DNA from: Caprimulgus europaeus | Lineage: Eukaryota; Chordata; Aves; Caprimulgiformes; Caprimulgidae | Direction of reading: 5' to 3' | Length of the DNA: 64,000 nt | NCBI GenBank assembly: GCA_907165065.1 | Contig: OU015524.1 | Span: 60,615,295-60,679,294, forward strand | Shown: in pieces, positions 1-11,500 of the stretch | Layout of the letters: every line of letters begins with the position of its first letter | Numbering within the stretch: the first letter of the stretch is position 1 | The notes under the pieces: model-generated | What the model saw: only the letters and a program-made list of their open reading frames with translations | Told to the model about the DNA's origin: nothing | Database searches by the model: none | Made by a program: the position numbers and the translations under genes

Positions 1-2358
1 TTTGACTGCAAATTCATGTGACCTGAACAAAATATACTTTGTGTTCTTTTGATTCACTGTCTAGGGTTGGTTTACACTTCCAGGCTTATAAGAAAGGCTA
101 GATAAAAAAATTTTTAATAAGAAGACAGGTGCTTGTTTAAAAGTGACAACAATAGCTTGGGGAGATTAGGTAGGCAGGTGGGTAGATAGATAGGTAGACT
201 GATAGACAGACACATAGATACAGAGAGGTGTTGGGATTTGGAATGAAATTCCCTGAAATGACCTAGCCTCAAGTGCTCTCAGTCTCATGAAAGATTTGTG
301 ATATGGACTTCGTCATCAGTCAAGAAGAAAACTGGATCTAGAACTGCCATGTAATATATGGGACAGTTTCTCTTAAGGTGTAAGGTTTATGTAAGATAAC
401 CATCTGTTTCACTCACACTTATAACAGTTTGGGCAAAATAACTGTTGTCGTCTTCCTCTCTCATAGCTGTCAAAATCCACTGAGCAGTCAATCATTCAAA
501 CACCCTGAGCAATTACCTAGGGCAGACCAAATTCTATGCATCTTACTTAATAAAAATGACAGGAAAGCTGGAGCTTGTTCTGATACCCTTGTAAGATGTC
601 CTGCAACTGCAAATGAGCTTACAATGCATTCGCAAGAACTTAAAACACTGAAGGGAACAGATATAAAAAGGAAAAAAGAAACAGATCATTATGGCATCAG
701 TATTACAAACACTTTTCCTTAAAACATTATTTATAATATGCTGAACTTCATAGAACATCTAGAAAAAAGCCTAGAAGATAATTTCTGATTTCACATGCCC
801 ATTTTGTGAAGCTTAGCCTCTCTTTTCGGACCACGTTTCCTTGTGATTTCAATATTGTATAAGGATATTAATTAACTCCTGGTGTAATTAGTCCACAAAC
901 AGGCAAAAGGGAATATGTTCCCTCTCTTGTATATTTAACTATTTAGCCATTCAGTTGCCCAAATTTTGTATAGGCGCTTGAAGGCACTGTTAAAGTTTTC
1001 AATTTTACATTGGGAATTGGGCAGGCAATATACACCTCAATACATGCATAAAATATTTTTGGAACATTCTCTGATGTAAATCAATTATTAATGAGCTTGG
1101 CTCTGAATTAGTGTGTTTCAGTTGCAGAAGAGCAGTGGTATAGTTTAGAATATCCTAGGGCACTTGAGTAACTAGTCCCATTTCCAGCAGAACAGGGAAA
1201 CCATCAACCACAGCCCACATTACTTCCCAGACCTTAACATGGCAAGGACAAAACTGTGTTTAGTGAAGCCTTTCAACTAAGAGAAGGGATAAGACTCCAT
1301 GACATTACAAAAGTCTTACAAGGTTGAATCTCAAAGCAGACTTCAACATAGGCTGGGAAAACTGATGATCCCTCTGTTCTTGTTACTTTCCCAAGATTTC
1401 TGCTGTCCCACAGTGTGATGTCTATCTTTTTGTTTTTTGTTTTTTTGGGGTTTTTTTTCCCCCAGTCTCAGCAGATTTCATTCTACCAGTTCAGAAGAAA
1501 GCAGTTTAGGATGTAAATTTGTTCAAGTTTGCTGCATTTCACAGTATTGCTATCTCTCTCTGATCTAATGGACCTAGGAATTTATATCATATCCACTGCT
1601 GTATTCATCTGAGTACCTTTCTGTTGTACTGAAAAAGGGTTCATTTCCACAGAAACTAGCTCTGGAAGGGAATTTTCCAGAATTTACTGAAAAGGGAAAC
1701 CTACAATGTGTTTTTCTATAATCTAAAAAGTGGATTTCAAAGAACTGACGTTAGCTAATCTAGTGAACACTACAACTGCTGACTCATCCGTCCTTCCTTC
1801 AGAAGGAATTCCTAAGACATTATTATCAGTACAGTTTATGTCCAGTTACAGAGACTAAGTTTTTTCCATTTTAAATACTAGAAGAAATAACCATCTCATG
1901 ACACTGGAAAATATGCTTACCCTGAAGAAAAGAATATTGAAATTTCATTAAGTCAAAAGAGAACTAAAAGTTCCTCTCACATTCACCTACATTATACCTT
2001 AGAAGGCTTAGTTTTAGCAAACATGAGTACTTGAGTTTGGAAAAGAAGCTGTTTGAGCCGCTAGAAAATGAGCAACAGAAGAAAAAATCATCTCTCCTTT
2101 GAGTCTGGAATGGTACATGCCAAACTGTAATGGAACAGGGATAGGAACAGACCTATCCAGATTAATTTTCACACAATTTAGTTAATTTGTGATTTTCTTG
2201 GACGGCTTATATAAATAAATACACAGTGACTGGCACACAAGAAGGTTGTATGGTCACATGTCAGCAACTTTTGGGGCTGGTGAAGGTCTCACATATCACC
2301 TGGATATCATCATAGATCTGCTAAAAGTAGCAAGGAAATATCCGTATTCATCTGTTTC
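1..2358. other. Non-coding AT-rich block, no gene seen
   Basis: This is unique-looking AT-rich sequence. The longest open frame (429-722, 97 codons) has no recognisable domain and is overlapped by an equally meaningless antisense frame. The only structured pieces are a degenerate tetranucleotide stretch near 168-225 and a T/G/C-rich pyrimidine tract around 1425-1466 that ends in CCCAG. That tract resembles a 3' splice site, but no coding frame follows it. Confidence 0.7.
168..225. repeat. Degenerate GATA/GGTA-like tetranucleotide tract
   Basis: Successive four-base words of the GGTA, GGCA, GATA and GACA type run through this stretch with many substitutions. It looks like an old, decayed microsatellite. 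No clean unit number can be given. Confidence 0.5.
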
Positions 2359-2573
2359 TTTCCTTTCCTTTCCTTTCCTTTCCTTTCCTTTCCTTTCCTT
2401 TCCTTTCCTTTCCTTTCCTTTCCTTTCCTTTCCTTTCCTTTCCTTTCCTTTCCTTTCCTTTCCTTTCCTTTCCTTTCCTTTCCTTTCCTTTCCTTTCCTT
2501 TCCTTTCCTTTCCTTTCCTTTCCTTTCCTTTCCTTTCCTTTCCTTTCCTTTCCTTTCCTTTCCTTTCCTTTCC
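2359..2573. repeat. Perfect (TTTCC)43 pentanucleotide microsatellite
   Basis: The array is 215 bp of uninterrupted TTTCC on the plus strand (GGAAA on the minus strand), 43 copies, followed by a partial TT. One imperfect TTTCT-like unit sits at the left edge. A pure array of this unit has no stop codon in any frame, so long frames run through it on both strands (repeating F-P-F-L-S on plus, G-K-E-R-K on minus). They are not genes. One strand is all pyrimidine and the other all purine, and each unit has mirror symmetry, so the tract could form triplex (H-) DNA. Its purity suggests recent expansion and length variation between individuals. The exact copy number could also be affected by assembly. 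Confidence 0.97.
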
Positions 2574-2575
2574 TT

Positions 2576-5500
2576 CATTTTCCAGGCCAAATACAATGAC
2601 TCATCCCCATCCCTTTCCTAACAACCTCTCCTCTGTCACTGTCTTGAAAGGACAGTGGGAGAACTGCAGCAGAAGACACATTGTAGTTAGTCGCATCCTC
2701 ACATGGGTAACTCAGGAGAACTGCTGACAACCCCCAGATTGACAGCTGCCTACTCAGAATATTACGTCACTGCACCACGTGTTCATTAACCAGGTGCTGT
2801 CAGGAGCAAGAAGCTAAGAGAAAGAAAGGTATAAATCATGTTTACAAACCACATGTGTGATGTTTTTTGGTCCATTTGTGGTCTTTCAGTAGCTCTATTC
2901 AGTATTCTGTACATCTGCTTGGGGTTTGGGGTTTTTTCTTCCATAGCATTTTCTATCATATCCACTACAGAATTGCCTACATGGAGGTATCCATAAATTA
3001 TACTGCAGCCTAGGAGTTTCTAGTGTGTGAACAAAAGGCACAAATGCAAATGCAAGATGTTTAATTCACTGTTTATGTGTGATGTTACCCAGGTGCCAGT
3101 GACATCCTTCTGACCAGCACAGAGGCACAAGGGACCAACCCAACATACATTTTTAATGTGATCAGCTGTGACAGCACATACACAGAGCAGACCTCACGGC
3201 CTTAAAGCCATCCTTTTGGAACACTTCTAGGGGCCCAGAAGAAATGGTTTAATTAATCTTCTTTTTTTTTTTTTTTCTTTTCCAGGATTGCGGCTTTTTT
3301 TTTTAATATAAATTATGTACACTGAAAACCTGCCAATTATAGCAAATTAAGGGACTTGGCAAGTGCATCCCTTGGAGACAGATGGTAAATAACATTCAGA
3401 TTTTGAGTTGAAATAGGGCTAGCGATTAACCGGTACAGGATAGAAAAACAGTCCAAATAAATGAAATAAAAGGGTTTGATATGAATGCAAGTACTGTAGG
3501 TTGCTTTTTTTGTGTGTGATAATGATGGCACCAAAAATATTGATGATTTATAATTAATATGCTGCACCCTCTGAGTGGCAGCAGGATTCTAGATCTTTAG
3601 CACTATTTTAAAAACCAGTGCCAGTTGTTTATTTTGCTTTCATGAGACTGCAAACAACTGTCATTACACCGTCTCTGGAGGATCTGCTGGTTATAAAGAC
3701 AAGAGTACAGCCCCACAACAAAGAGAAAGTGCCCCTTCGAGCAGGAGAGGACCAGAGACAAAAATTCAGAGGAAATGGGGTCTCCTGAGATGCAGACTAA
3801 TATAATGCAAGAGTGAAAGTACCTGAGGAAAGTGCATTTGTTTCCAGCTTGAGCTGCAAATGAAACAGGAGTGATGACCTCAGCCTTGTCCCCTACTGAC
3901 CATTTCTCCATTTCAAAAATTCACTGCACCTACTGTTCAGGATAAACCTGCAGTCCCTGGCACAGCAGAGGTGCTGCTGATCAGAAATGCACTGGCAGAG
4001 CTGTAAGAGGGCAGGAAGATCTCACAGCACCTGCGTGTGCTCTGTCTGGGAACAATAATTGTTGCTACCTGTCAGTCTCAGCAGTGCTAAAATACACCAG
4101 ATCTAATTTGGCTTAAAAATGCAAAAGCACGGAGAGATCTTTTTAAGAATCCAGCCAGAGATAAAAAAGATGACAAAGTCAAGAGTATGTTAGTCATTTA
4201 ATTCCTACTCTGCTTAGGATACTAAATTCAGGAAATGACTCAATCATGCACACAATTACAGCTATTTTCAGAACATAAATGATGCAGTACGCCAATACTG
4301 ATGCAAAAACATACCACAATTAGTTCCTGCAAATGCTCTTGCAATAAGGCATCATTTCCAAGGGAGCCTTCAAACTAATTATGGCAACAGAGTATGTGCC
4401 TCAGGGCACACCTCTCTATATGATTTCATTATTCTTGTAGGGTGACCTGACAATGATGTCACCAGAGTGCTACTTCACCTTGCATGCTCCCAAGCACATG
4501 ATAAGAGGGTTAATTGCTTACATTTACAGGGTCCATTTTGCTTTAGATATTAGAAGCACACAGAGCAGTCCAGTTACCAGTCTTGTATCCAAGAAGAATT
4601 AAGATGGAATAATGTTTACATGACACTGAGAAATTGAAGACAGGCAGTAGCTGATGGAATCTCTTCTAAGAATTGGATTATTTATTCAAGAAAATTGGAC
4701 ATGTCAGTTAGTGACTTTTCTCACAAACAAGAGGCAGAGATTTAAAGAAAAAATGCAAACAGTAAAACCACAAGAAAAATCTCTACTCCACTTGTTCAGA
4801 TTTATGAAAAATTAAGATCTGGAAAAATTCAGAGTAAAGTTTAAGATTACAGTCTGGCCTCCAAGGAAGTAACAGAGCTCTTGTTAGATGCATTAGGACT
4901 AGGATGATAGGAAGAATCTTCACCTTTATCTTAGCAGCTCTGCCAAAATTATATATGAACCACTGCTAATAAAAAGAAGCACTCACTATTCATAAATCTC
5001 TCCAATATGCACTCAGATGCAGTAAGCTAGAGCTATAGGAGCCAGATCTTGAAATAAGGGACTCCAGTTTTCCCTTGAGAATTATTTCATTCATAGCCTC
5101 AAATAGTTTTTCCTTCTCAGTTTTAAATCCAAGCTACAGCATGTCAGTGATATAAGATTTTCCTTAGGCTGGAAAATAAATTGTAGCTCAAGTAGATTAT
5201 ATCATTATATAGCAATAACAAACTGACAGATATTTTTCATATATTTATAAAAATTCTGAAAGTTTATATTGTATCATTTAGACTTTCTTTTATTTTAAAA
5301 GTTCTGTATTTCCAAAATTCTGATTAAAAGATCTTTCTAATTACAAAAGCTATCTTGCTAGCCAGGACTACCTCACTGAAACTAAAAAACACTGACTCAA
5401 CTAAGAATTACAGCATTTGAGTCAGATTTGTGAATATTGCCATGAAATGTCAAGAAAAACATGGAAAACCTCAAGTTTCTCTGACACTTCTCAATTACAC

Positions 5501-7933
5501 TAAAAATTTGGTAATTGTAAATTACTGTTTCTGACATGCCATTATATCAACACATCTTATATGTTCAGCCTAGTTTTCACTTTGTTTCTTCCACATATGT
5601 TAAAAGGAAAGGCCTAAGTGTTTGTGCAATGAGAACAAGTCCATCCCACAGAAATTTCCAGGTTCCAATATGCAACATTATTCCCCTTCAAATTCTACTC
5701 TGTTTTAACCTATTTGATAAATGGATGTTTAAAGGAAAAGTAGGCTCTGCAACATAGTTCACAGAGATCAGTGAAATGAGGAAAGCTAAAGATAATCTGA
5801 ACAATAATAACATTAGTAAAATTTCCACAGGGCAACATTAAAATAATTCTAAATATTGTATAGTCTTTCCTTTATATATGGGTAAGATCTGTGCAAAATC
5901 TTGTTAACTGACCTTTTTGTTGGTTTTTGGTTGGGATTTTTTCTTGTTATGAGATCAAGAAAACACATGGGACCTTTAAAGGCAGGGAGGAGGGGGAGGG
6001 TGTTCTTCCAAGGGAGAGAACAAGATCATATTTGCTGGTGAAAGGCCAGAATAGGAATTCTGGAATCATAAAAACAGCTTTGTTTATGCTGATGTGTTTG
6101 ATGTATCTATATATATATAAAATCTAGCTCTTTGGTCAAGAACTGGACAAACACTGCAAAGCAACAGTTCACAAACTTTTTTTTAGTTCCGAACAGTTGG
6201 GTTTTTTTAACTATGGTCATGAGCCTTTTCCATCATTTCATAAAATATTTTTTTTTTTTTTTTGTCCATGCGCATGACTACCTGGAGAGTGGCTGCTCTC
6301 CATGTGAATGCCAGTGTTCTCATATTAACAAAAGGCTAAAAGGTACAGCTTTTCTAGGCTAAAAGGGATGACTTACCCAATAAAGGGAAGCAAGAATATT
6401 GCAAGACTTAAGCAATCAGTTGCAAGTTAAAGAGACATAAGTAAACTGGGTAAACATTTGTATTAATTGCATGGCAAATATTTTTTATTAAAACTTTCAT
6501 TATTAAACATCTGATGATAGCTAAAGATGTTTTCTGAATTTCAGGAAGGGCAAAACTCAACAATTTAATCTTCTCAACACATTCTTGGTCCAGTCCTAAT
6601 TAATATTTAAACACATATAAGCTGGAAAAGACAATGTGGACAAACCTGTGTTTTACTAGATTTTTAGTTTGATTATTTGAGTCATGACAGTGCTACCCCC
6701 ATATCAGAGTGTCATCACACTTGCTTCTCTCCTTGCTCACCACATAAAGATGGTCACTGCCCTGAATAACTGGCAGTTCAACAGGAAGATAAAGGAAAAC
6801 AGCTGGCTTCAAAAAGCAGATGGGTGGATCACATGGTAATAGTGAAAGCATAATTAACACAAGCATCATCAGTCACAGCACACCAGCTGCCAGCAAACCT
6901 GCACACACCGCTTTTGTGTTGTTTTGGCTTCCTCAGAAGAAAAAAAAAACAACTCTTTAAACAAAGTTGAGATTCTCAAGAAGGCTTTTTCTGCTTAACT
7001 TGGGACTGTTGCCAAGTAGCTCTCCAGCTGTGTGAACCCTGGCCCTGCCACAGCATTATGTAAACTATTGATGAGCTCTCCGAAAAGATACAAATCTCAG
7101 TCAGGTCTGATGATTCCCCTGAGCTGTGAGAATTAGATTAAAGCAGGAAGCCAAACACACCAAAGAGGGAAAAAATATGAGACTATGATTCCTTTGAGAG
7201 ACTAATAGAAAGAACTATATCACAGCAGTGCAGAAAACAATTTCACAAGGCGTAAATGAATGCAGAAAAGAAATCCTATAGCCCTCCTTTTGTGCTTGGA
7301 CATATGTGTTGCCTCTTGACCCAAATTTTAAGTGGTTCTCTTAAAAGTAATTTAAGAGTTTCATTAAGGATCTAGATGGTCCTTTTATGAATATTGTCAT
7401 CTAAATGTCAGGGACCTGGGAATGCTTCTCAATTGCACAAGTCCAAGTGAGGTGTCCAGTCATATCTTGATCTCTGCTTGAATGAGACCTAATAACGCTG
7501 TATTCTGCTGCTCCACTGTATCACTTCTGTCCTTGAGAATGGAACCTGAGTATGGTGGCCTTAAGAACCTAGCATGGTATGGTCCTGGCCACACGCCTGG
7601 ATGATGAAAGAAACAGGACACCGCACAATTCTCCCATATCCATAAGGTTCCTCGTGATATACGTGGCTGGACTTCCATCGGGAAGAACCAATGACAACAA
7701 CCTATTTCGATGCAATGTGTAAGCAGATTGGTTTCTTACTATTACATTTTTTTTCCTCCCCCCCTTTCTGTCTTACACAGCTGTGTGTGTGTGTGCATAT
7801 GTTGTATGATCTACTGTAGAGAGATCAAAAAGTACTATGGTAGTACCAAGCCAATACTCATGGAGTATGACATTAATGTGATTGAACCAATTCCACTATA
7901 CTGAAGAATTAACCATAACCACTGAAGAGAACA
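2576..7933. other. Non-coding block, no gene seen
   Basis: This is AT-rich sequence without recognisable exons or transposons. It holds homopolymer T runs at 3262-3276 and 6248-6263, a (TG)7 run at 7782-7795, and a purine-rich G-cluster at 5981-5999. Open frames are at most 102 codons (3603-3911, minus strand) and match no family I know. Confidence 0.65.
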
Positions 7934-8520
7934 AGCATGGCCAGCAGGTTGAAGAAGGTCATTCTGCCTCTCTACTCTGCTCTGGTGAGACCTCACCTGG
8001 AGTACTGCTTCCAGCTCTGGAGTACTCAGCACAAGAAAGACATGGATCTGTTGGAGTGGGTCCAGAGGAAAGCCATAAAAATGATCAGAGGGATGGAACA
8101 CATCTCCTATGAAGAAAGGCTGAGAGAGTTGGGGTTGTTCAGCCTGGAGAAGAGAAGGCTCCAGGAAGACCTTATTGCAGCCTTTCAGTACTTAAAGGGG
8201 GCCTATAAGAAAGACAAGGACAAACTTTTTAGCAGGGTCTGTAGCCATACAACAAAGGATAATGGTTTTAAACTAAAAGATGATATATTTAGATGAGATA
8301 TAAGGAAGAAATTTTTTACAATGAGGGTGGTGGGACACTGGAACAGGCTGCCCAGAGAGGTGGTAGAAGCCCCATCCCTGGAAACACTCAAGGTCAGGCT
8401 GGACGGGGCTCTGAGCAACGTGATCTAGTTGAAGATGTCCCTGCTCATTTCTGGGGAACTGGACTAGGTGGCCTTTAAAAGTCCCTTCTGACCCAAACCA
8501 TTCTGTGATTCTATAATAAT
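7934..8520 (+). mobile_element. CR1 LINE, 5'-truncated 3' end
   Basis: This is the last roughly 0.59 kb of a CR1 non-LTR retrotransposon. It contains the C-terminal part of the reverse-transcriptase ORF, a short 3' UTR and a decayed tail. The 3' end reads GGCCTTTAAAAGTCCCTTCT and then CATTCTGTGATTCTAT, the typical CR1 ending, and runs into AATAATAA. The left edge is placed where CR1-like sequence appears (ATGGCCAGCAGGTTGAAG). Full CR1 elements are about 4.5 kb with two ORFs, so most of the 5' end is missing, as is normal for CR1. Its 3' end differs from those of the copies at 15285 and 58584, so it belongs to another subfamily. No target-site duplication was seen. Confidence 0.95.
7937..8428 (+). 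pseudogene. CR1 reverse transcriptase C-terminal remnant
   Basis: The frame starting at 7937 encodes the region downstream of the RT catalytic core. Conserved CR1 blocks are visible: [11 protein letters not shown] at residues 14-24, and [18 protein letters not shown] at residues 58-75. The frame hits an in-frame TGA at 8294-8296. It then continues with [24 protein letters not shown] and a terminal TAG at 8426-8428. Context suggests a former leucine codon (R-L-D-I-R-K) where the TGA now lies. The catalytic RT motifs and the endonuclease are absent because of 5' truncation, so the piece cannot be functional. The ATG at 7937 is an internal methionine and not a real start. Confidence 0.93.
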
Positions 8521-11500
8521 AAACTAATTCAAAGCTTCTCAGATCTTTAAAAATAAAATTTTCTTCTGTTCTCTGTTTTCACACATTTATTTCTTATCTT
8601 CCTGATTTAGCAGAGGGTTTTAAAGAGATGTGTCAAAATATCATGAGATAGGCTATTTTGGTATCAGTCAAAGTGGAAATGAGAACTTTCAGTTGCTTCT
8701 CTTAACATGCTATAATTAACACTCACATGTTTGTTAAGTTCACTTCTCGCTTATCTAACAAACAGAACAACTGTGAAATAAATACTAATAAAATACAGCT
8801 GAAACTAAAAACTGATTGAGAGTTTCCACATAATTTGCTTCCATATTAAAAACTGACTAGCTAAAGCCAAAATTGTTGTCAGGAACAGGTCAGGTTTTGT
8901 AAATTTTTTACATGGAAGAAAAGTTGAAAGTATTCTGAAGATGTCAATTTTTTTTCTTTTCAATATCCACAAAAAGAAAATAACTCTTCAGTTACAATCT
9001 ACTTCTTACTTTGGAATGCTTGATATTTATTTGTAACAGTGATCAAAAAATAAACACTTCATGATCAAGTTTTTTAATGTTTATTAGAACATGACAATTG
9101 TTTCCTTTTATCTTTAACTGAAATTATCCAATACTGGTAGAAAGCTGTTGATATCCATTGCTAAAGGTATATTAAGTAAAGAAAAAGAATTAACTTATTA
9201 ATTCAAAACCCAGTCAGCAAGGATATATTCTGAAACACTTACTGGACTAATTTTCACTAGGAAGTAACCTATCCTATTCACTTAATTTGTGTAATAAATT
9301 GTTTAAGCCATGAGATTTCAAGAGCTAAACAAAATTACATTTTAAAAAAGTTTAAAATAAGGTGCTCAACCTTTCTGAAAAGCTGGTTTTCAATTGCTTG
9401 TACACAAAGAACAGAATAATTTTTATAAATTACTGCCCCAAAACATGTAACATTATGTTCTTGATTAATATGTTCTTGTACCCTTAGAGGGAATATACCG
9501 ACTGAAGATGTTGATACAGTTAATCAGTAATTAGTCACTAATCTGTGTTTTTATGATTCAAAACTTGAATGAGTCAACACTTAGGTAAGAACTATTACTC
9601 ATTTTTTCTAATAGATGTAGTGAAATATAAATAATTAAGTAAAGTTATCATGGTCACACACCGAATCATCAATAAAAACAGTCCATCTTGAACGAGCAGT
9701 GGGTAAAATATGACAACTAGTTGTACATTCCAGCAAAATAAATCAATCATAAGTGCTCAGAAGCTTTGAAATCATATATCCAGCCTTAGCTTAAACATAA
9801 ATGCCAGTTCTCTGGCTATACTTTAAATCAGTTTTTGTTCATTATTTCTACCTACCAAAGAATTTCAGGGGAGGTCTGAACAATCAGCCACAAAGAACAA
9901 ACTTTTATTGAAGAAAAAGAACAAAATTTTCCTTTTGGGTACTTTCCTTTTTCCCTTTTCCCCATCCAGCTGATTGCAAACACAGCAGAAATATTCTTGG
10001 CTTTAAAGTAAGTAAACATTTACTTTTTCAAACACATTCATTTACATGTGTCTAATTTCATCTCCTTCTGGTATTATACAGACACCTTTGGGTGATACTC
10101 TCTATAATCTCTTTTGTAAATTAAATTAAGTCTGCATAATTTGTGCTTGCTTTCAAAATACTTGATTTAAGTCTTGAGCTGACTGAAAGACTACTTCTTG
10201 CTGCAAATTATATAGCATCTTTTCAGAAATATCTCTATCTATCATAGACAAAATGTCTTCCTGGGCTACAAGAACCGCCAGACAATGTAGGACACAACAT
10301 TTAATGGTATATCAGCTGCACTGTGTAGTTTGCTACATCAATTTACAGAAGTATGCTACACCATTAAGGTTGCAACAAATATCTTGTGTGTATCTGAGTA
10401 CTAGTTAAAATACCTCAGTTTTTGAACAAACTGTGCCCTTTGGAAACACATACTCTCTTGCATCATTTGGGAAATATAAAACAGTAGTAGAACATAAGTT
10501 TTCTTCTGTTAATGTAGTTAATATCGCAACTGTATGAAATCATGCTTAGAACAGCATGATAACTTAGGCAGCTATCTGAATTCCTGGCTAGGGAGGAAAG
10601 TCTTCTAGCCTAAGTTAAGAAACATTAAAAGCCTTATATTGTTGAGTAAAAGGAAACAGAAGTCTGCAATATGGCCTTTTCCAGGCATCCTATCTTAATT
10701 TTAATGCTTATTGTACTTTTGACTAGCATGTCACTGGCAAACACCAAAAAGTTTGTTTCTTCTTTACAACATATGCATACTACGTATCTCCTGTAATATC
10801 GTGTTATAAAAAGGCTTGCATTGAGTTCACTTGAAACCTTTCACCTTTATTCTGGTTTATTATGTTAGGATTACTGGTTATATAGTAGCTTGTCAGCATT
10901 TCAAAGAACTGAGTGCAAATATTTCAAGAGGGAATAAGTATGTTGTTTCTCAGGATTTTTTTTTTTTTTTCCTTTTCTATACTCTATTCAGCGCAGTCCA
11001 TTGTAGCAACCACAGCTTACTTCTCTGCAACATATTCAATGAGACCTAACGATAAACTCTGTTTCTGGTATATCAGTGAAAACAGATAAATTTGTCAAAG
11101 TAAGAAAACTGCAACCTCTTTTTCACCACAGGCAGACCTTAAAAGAGCAATCCTAAGGCTTTGTAGATATTGCAGAGTTGAAAAAAAAAAAAAGTTTCTA
11201 GATGCTGATATGCAGCACTGGCCAAAAATGTAGCCTAATTCTTATATATGGACCGTGATAATCTAGAGGTATATTTGGCTGTTGTTTCAATGACAGTATT
11301 AAACAATATCAAACTAAGCAATCCACAGGGCTGCATGAACTGGCATTTAGTAATGTTTTCAGTAGCATATTCAGAAAATAAGTGTGGTACATTCTAAGGG
11401 CAGAGTGGGGAATGCAGTTTAATTTTTTTCTTCAACTTCCCAGGAAGCTAACAGGAAGACTTTTACTTTGGTTGACACTCCAACTTAGTCCAAGGTATTT

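Noticed and set aside
2246..2599. Open frames of 117 codons (plus) and 82 codons (minus) over the microsatellite
   Set aside because: A pure TTTCC array contains no stop codon in any frame, so these frames are a by-product of the repeat.
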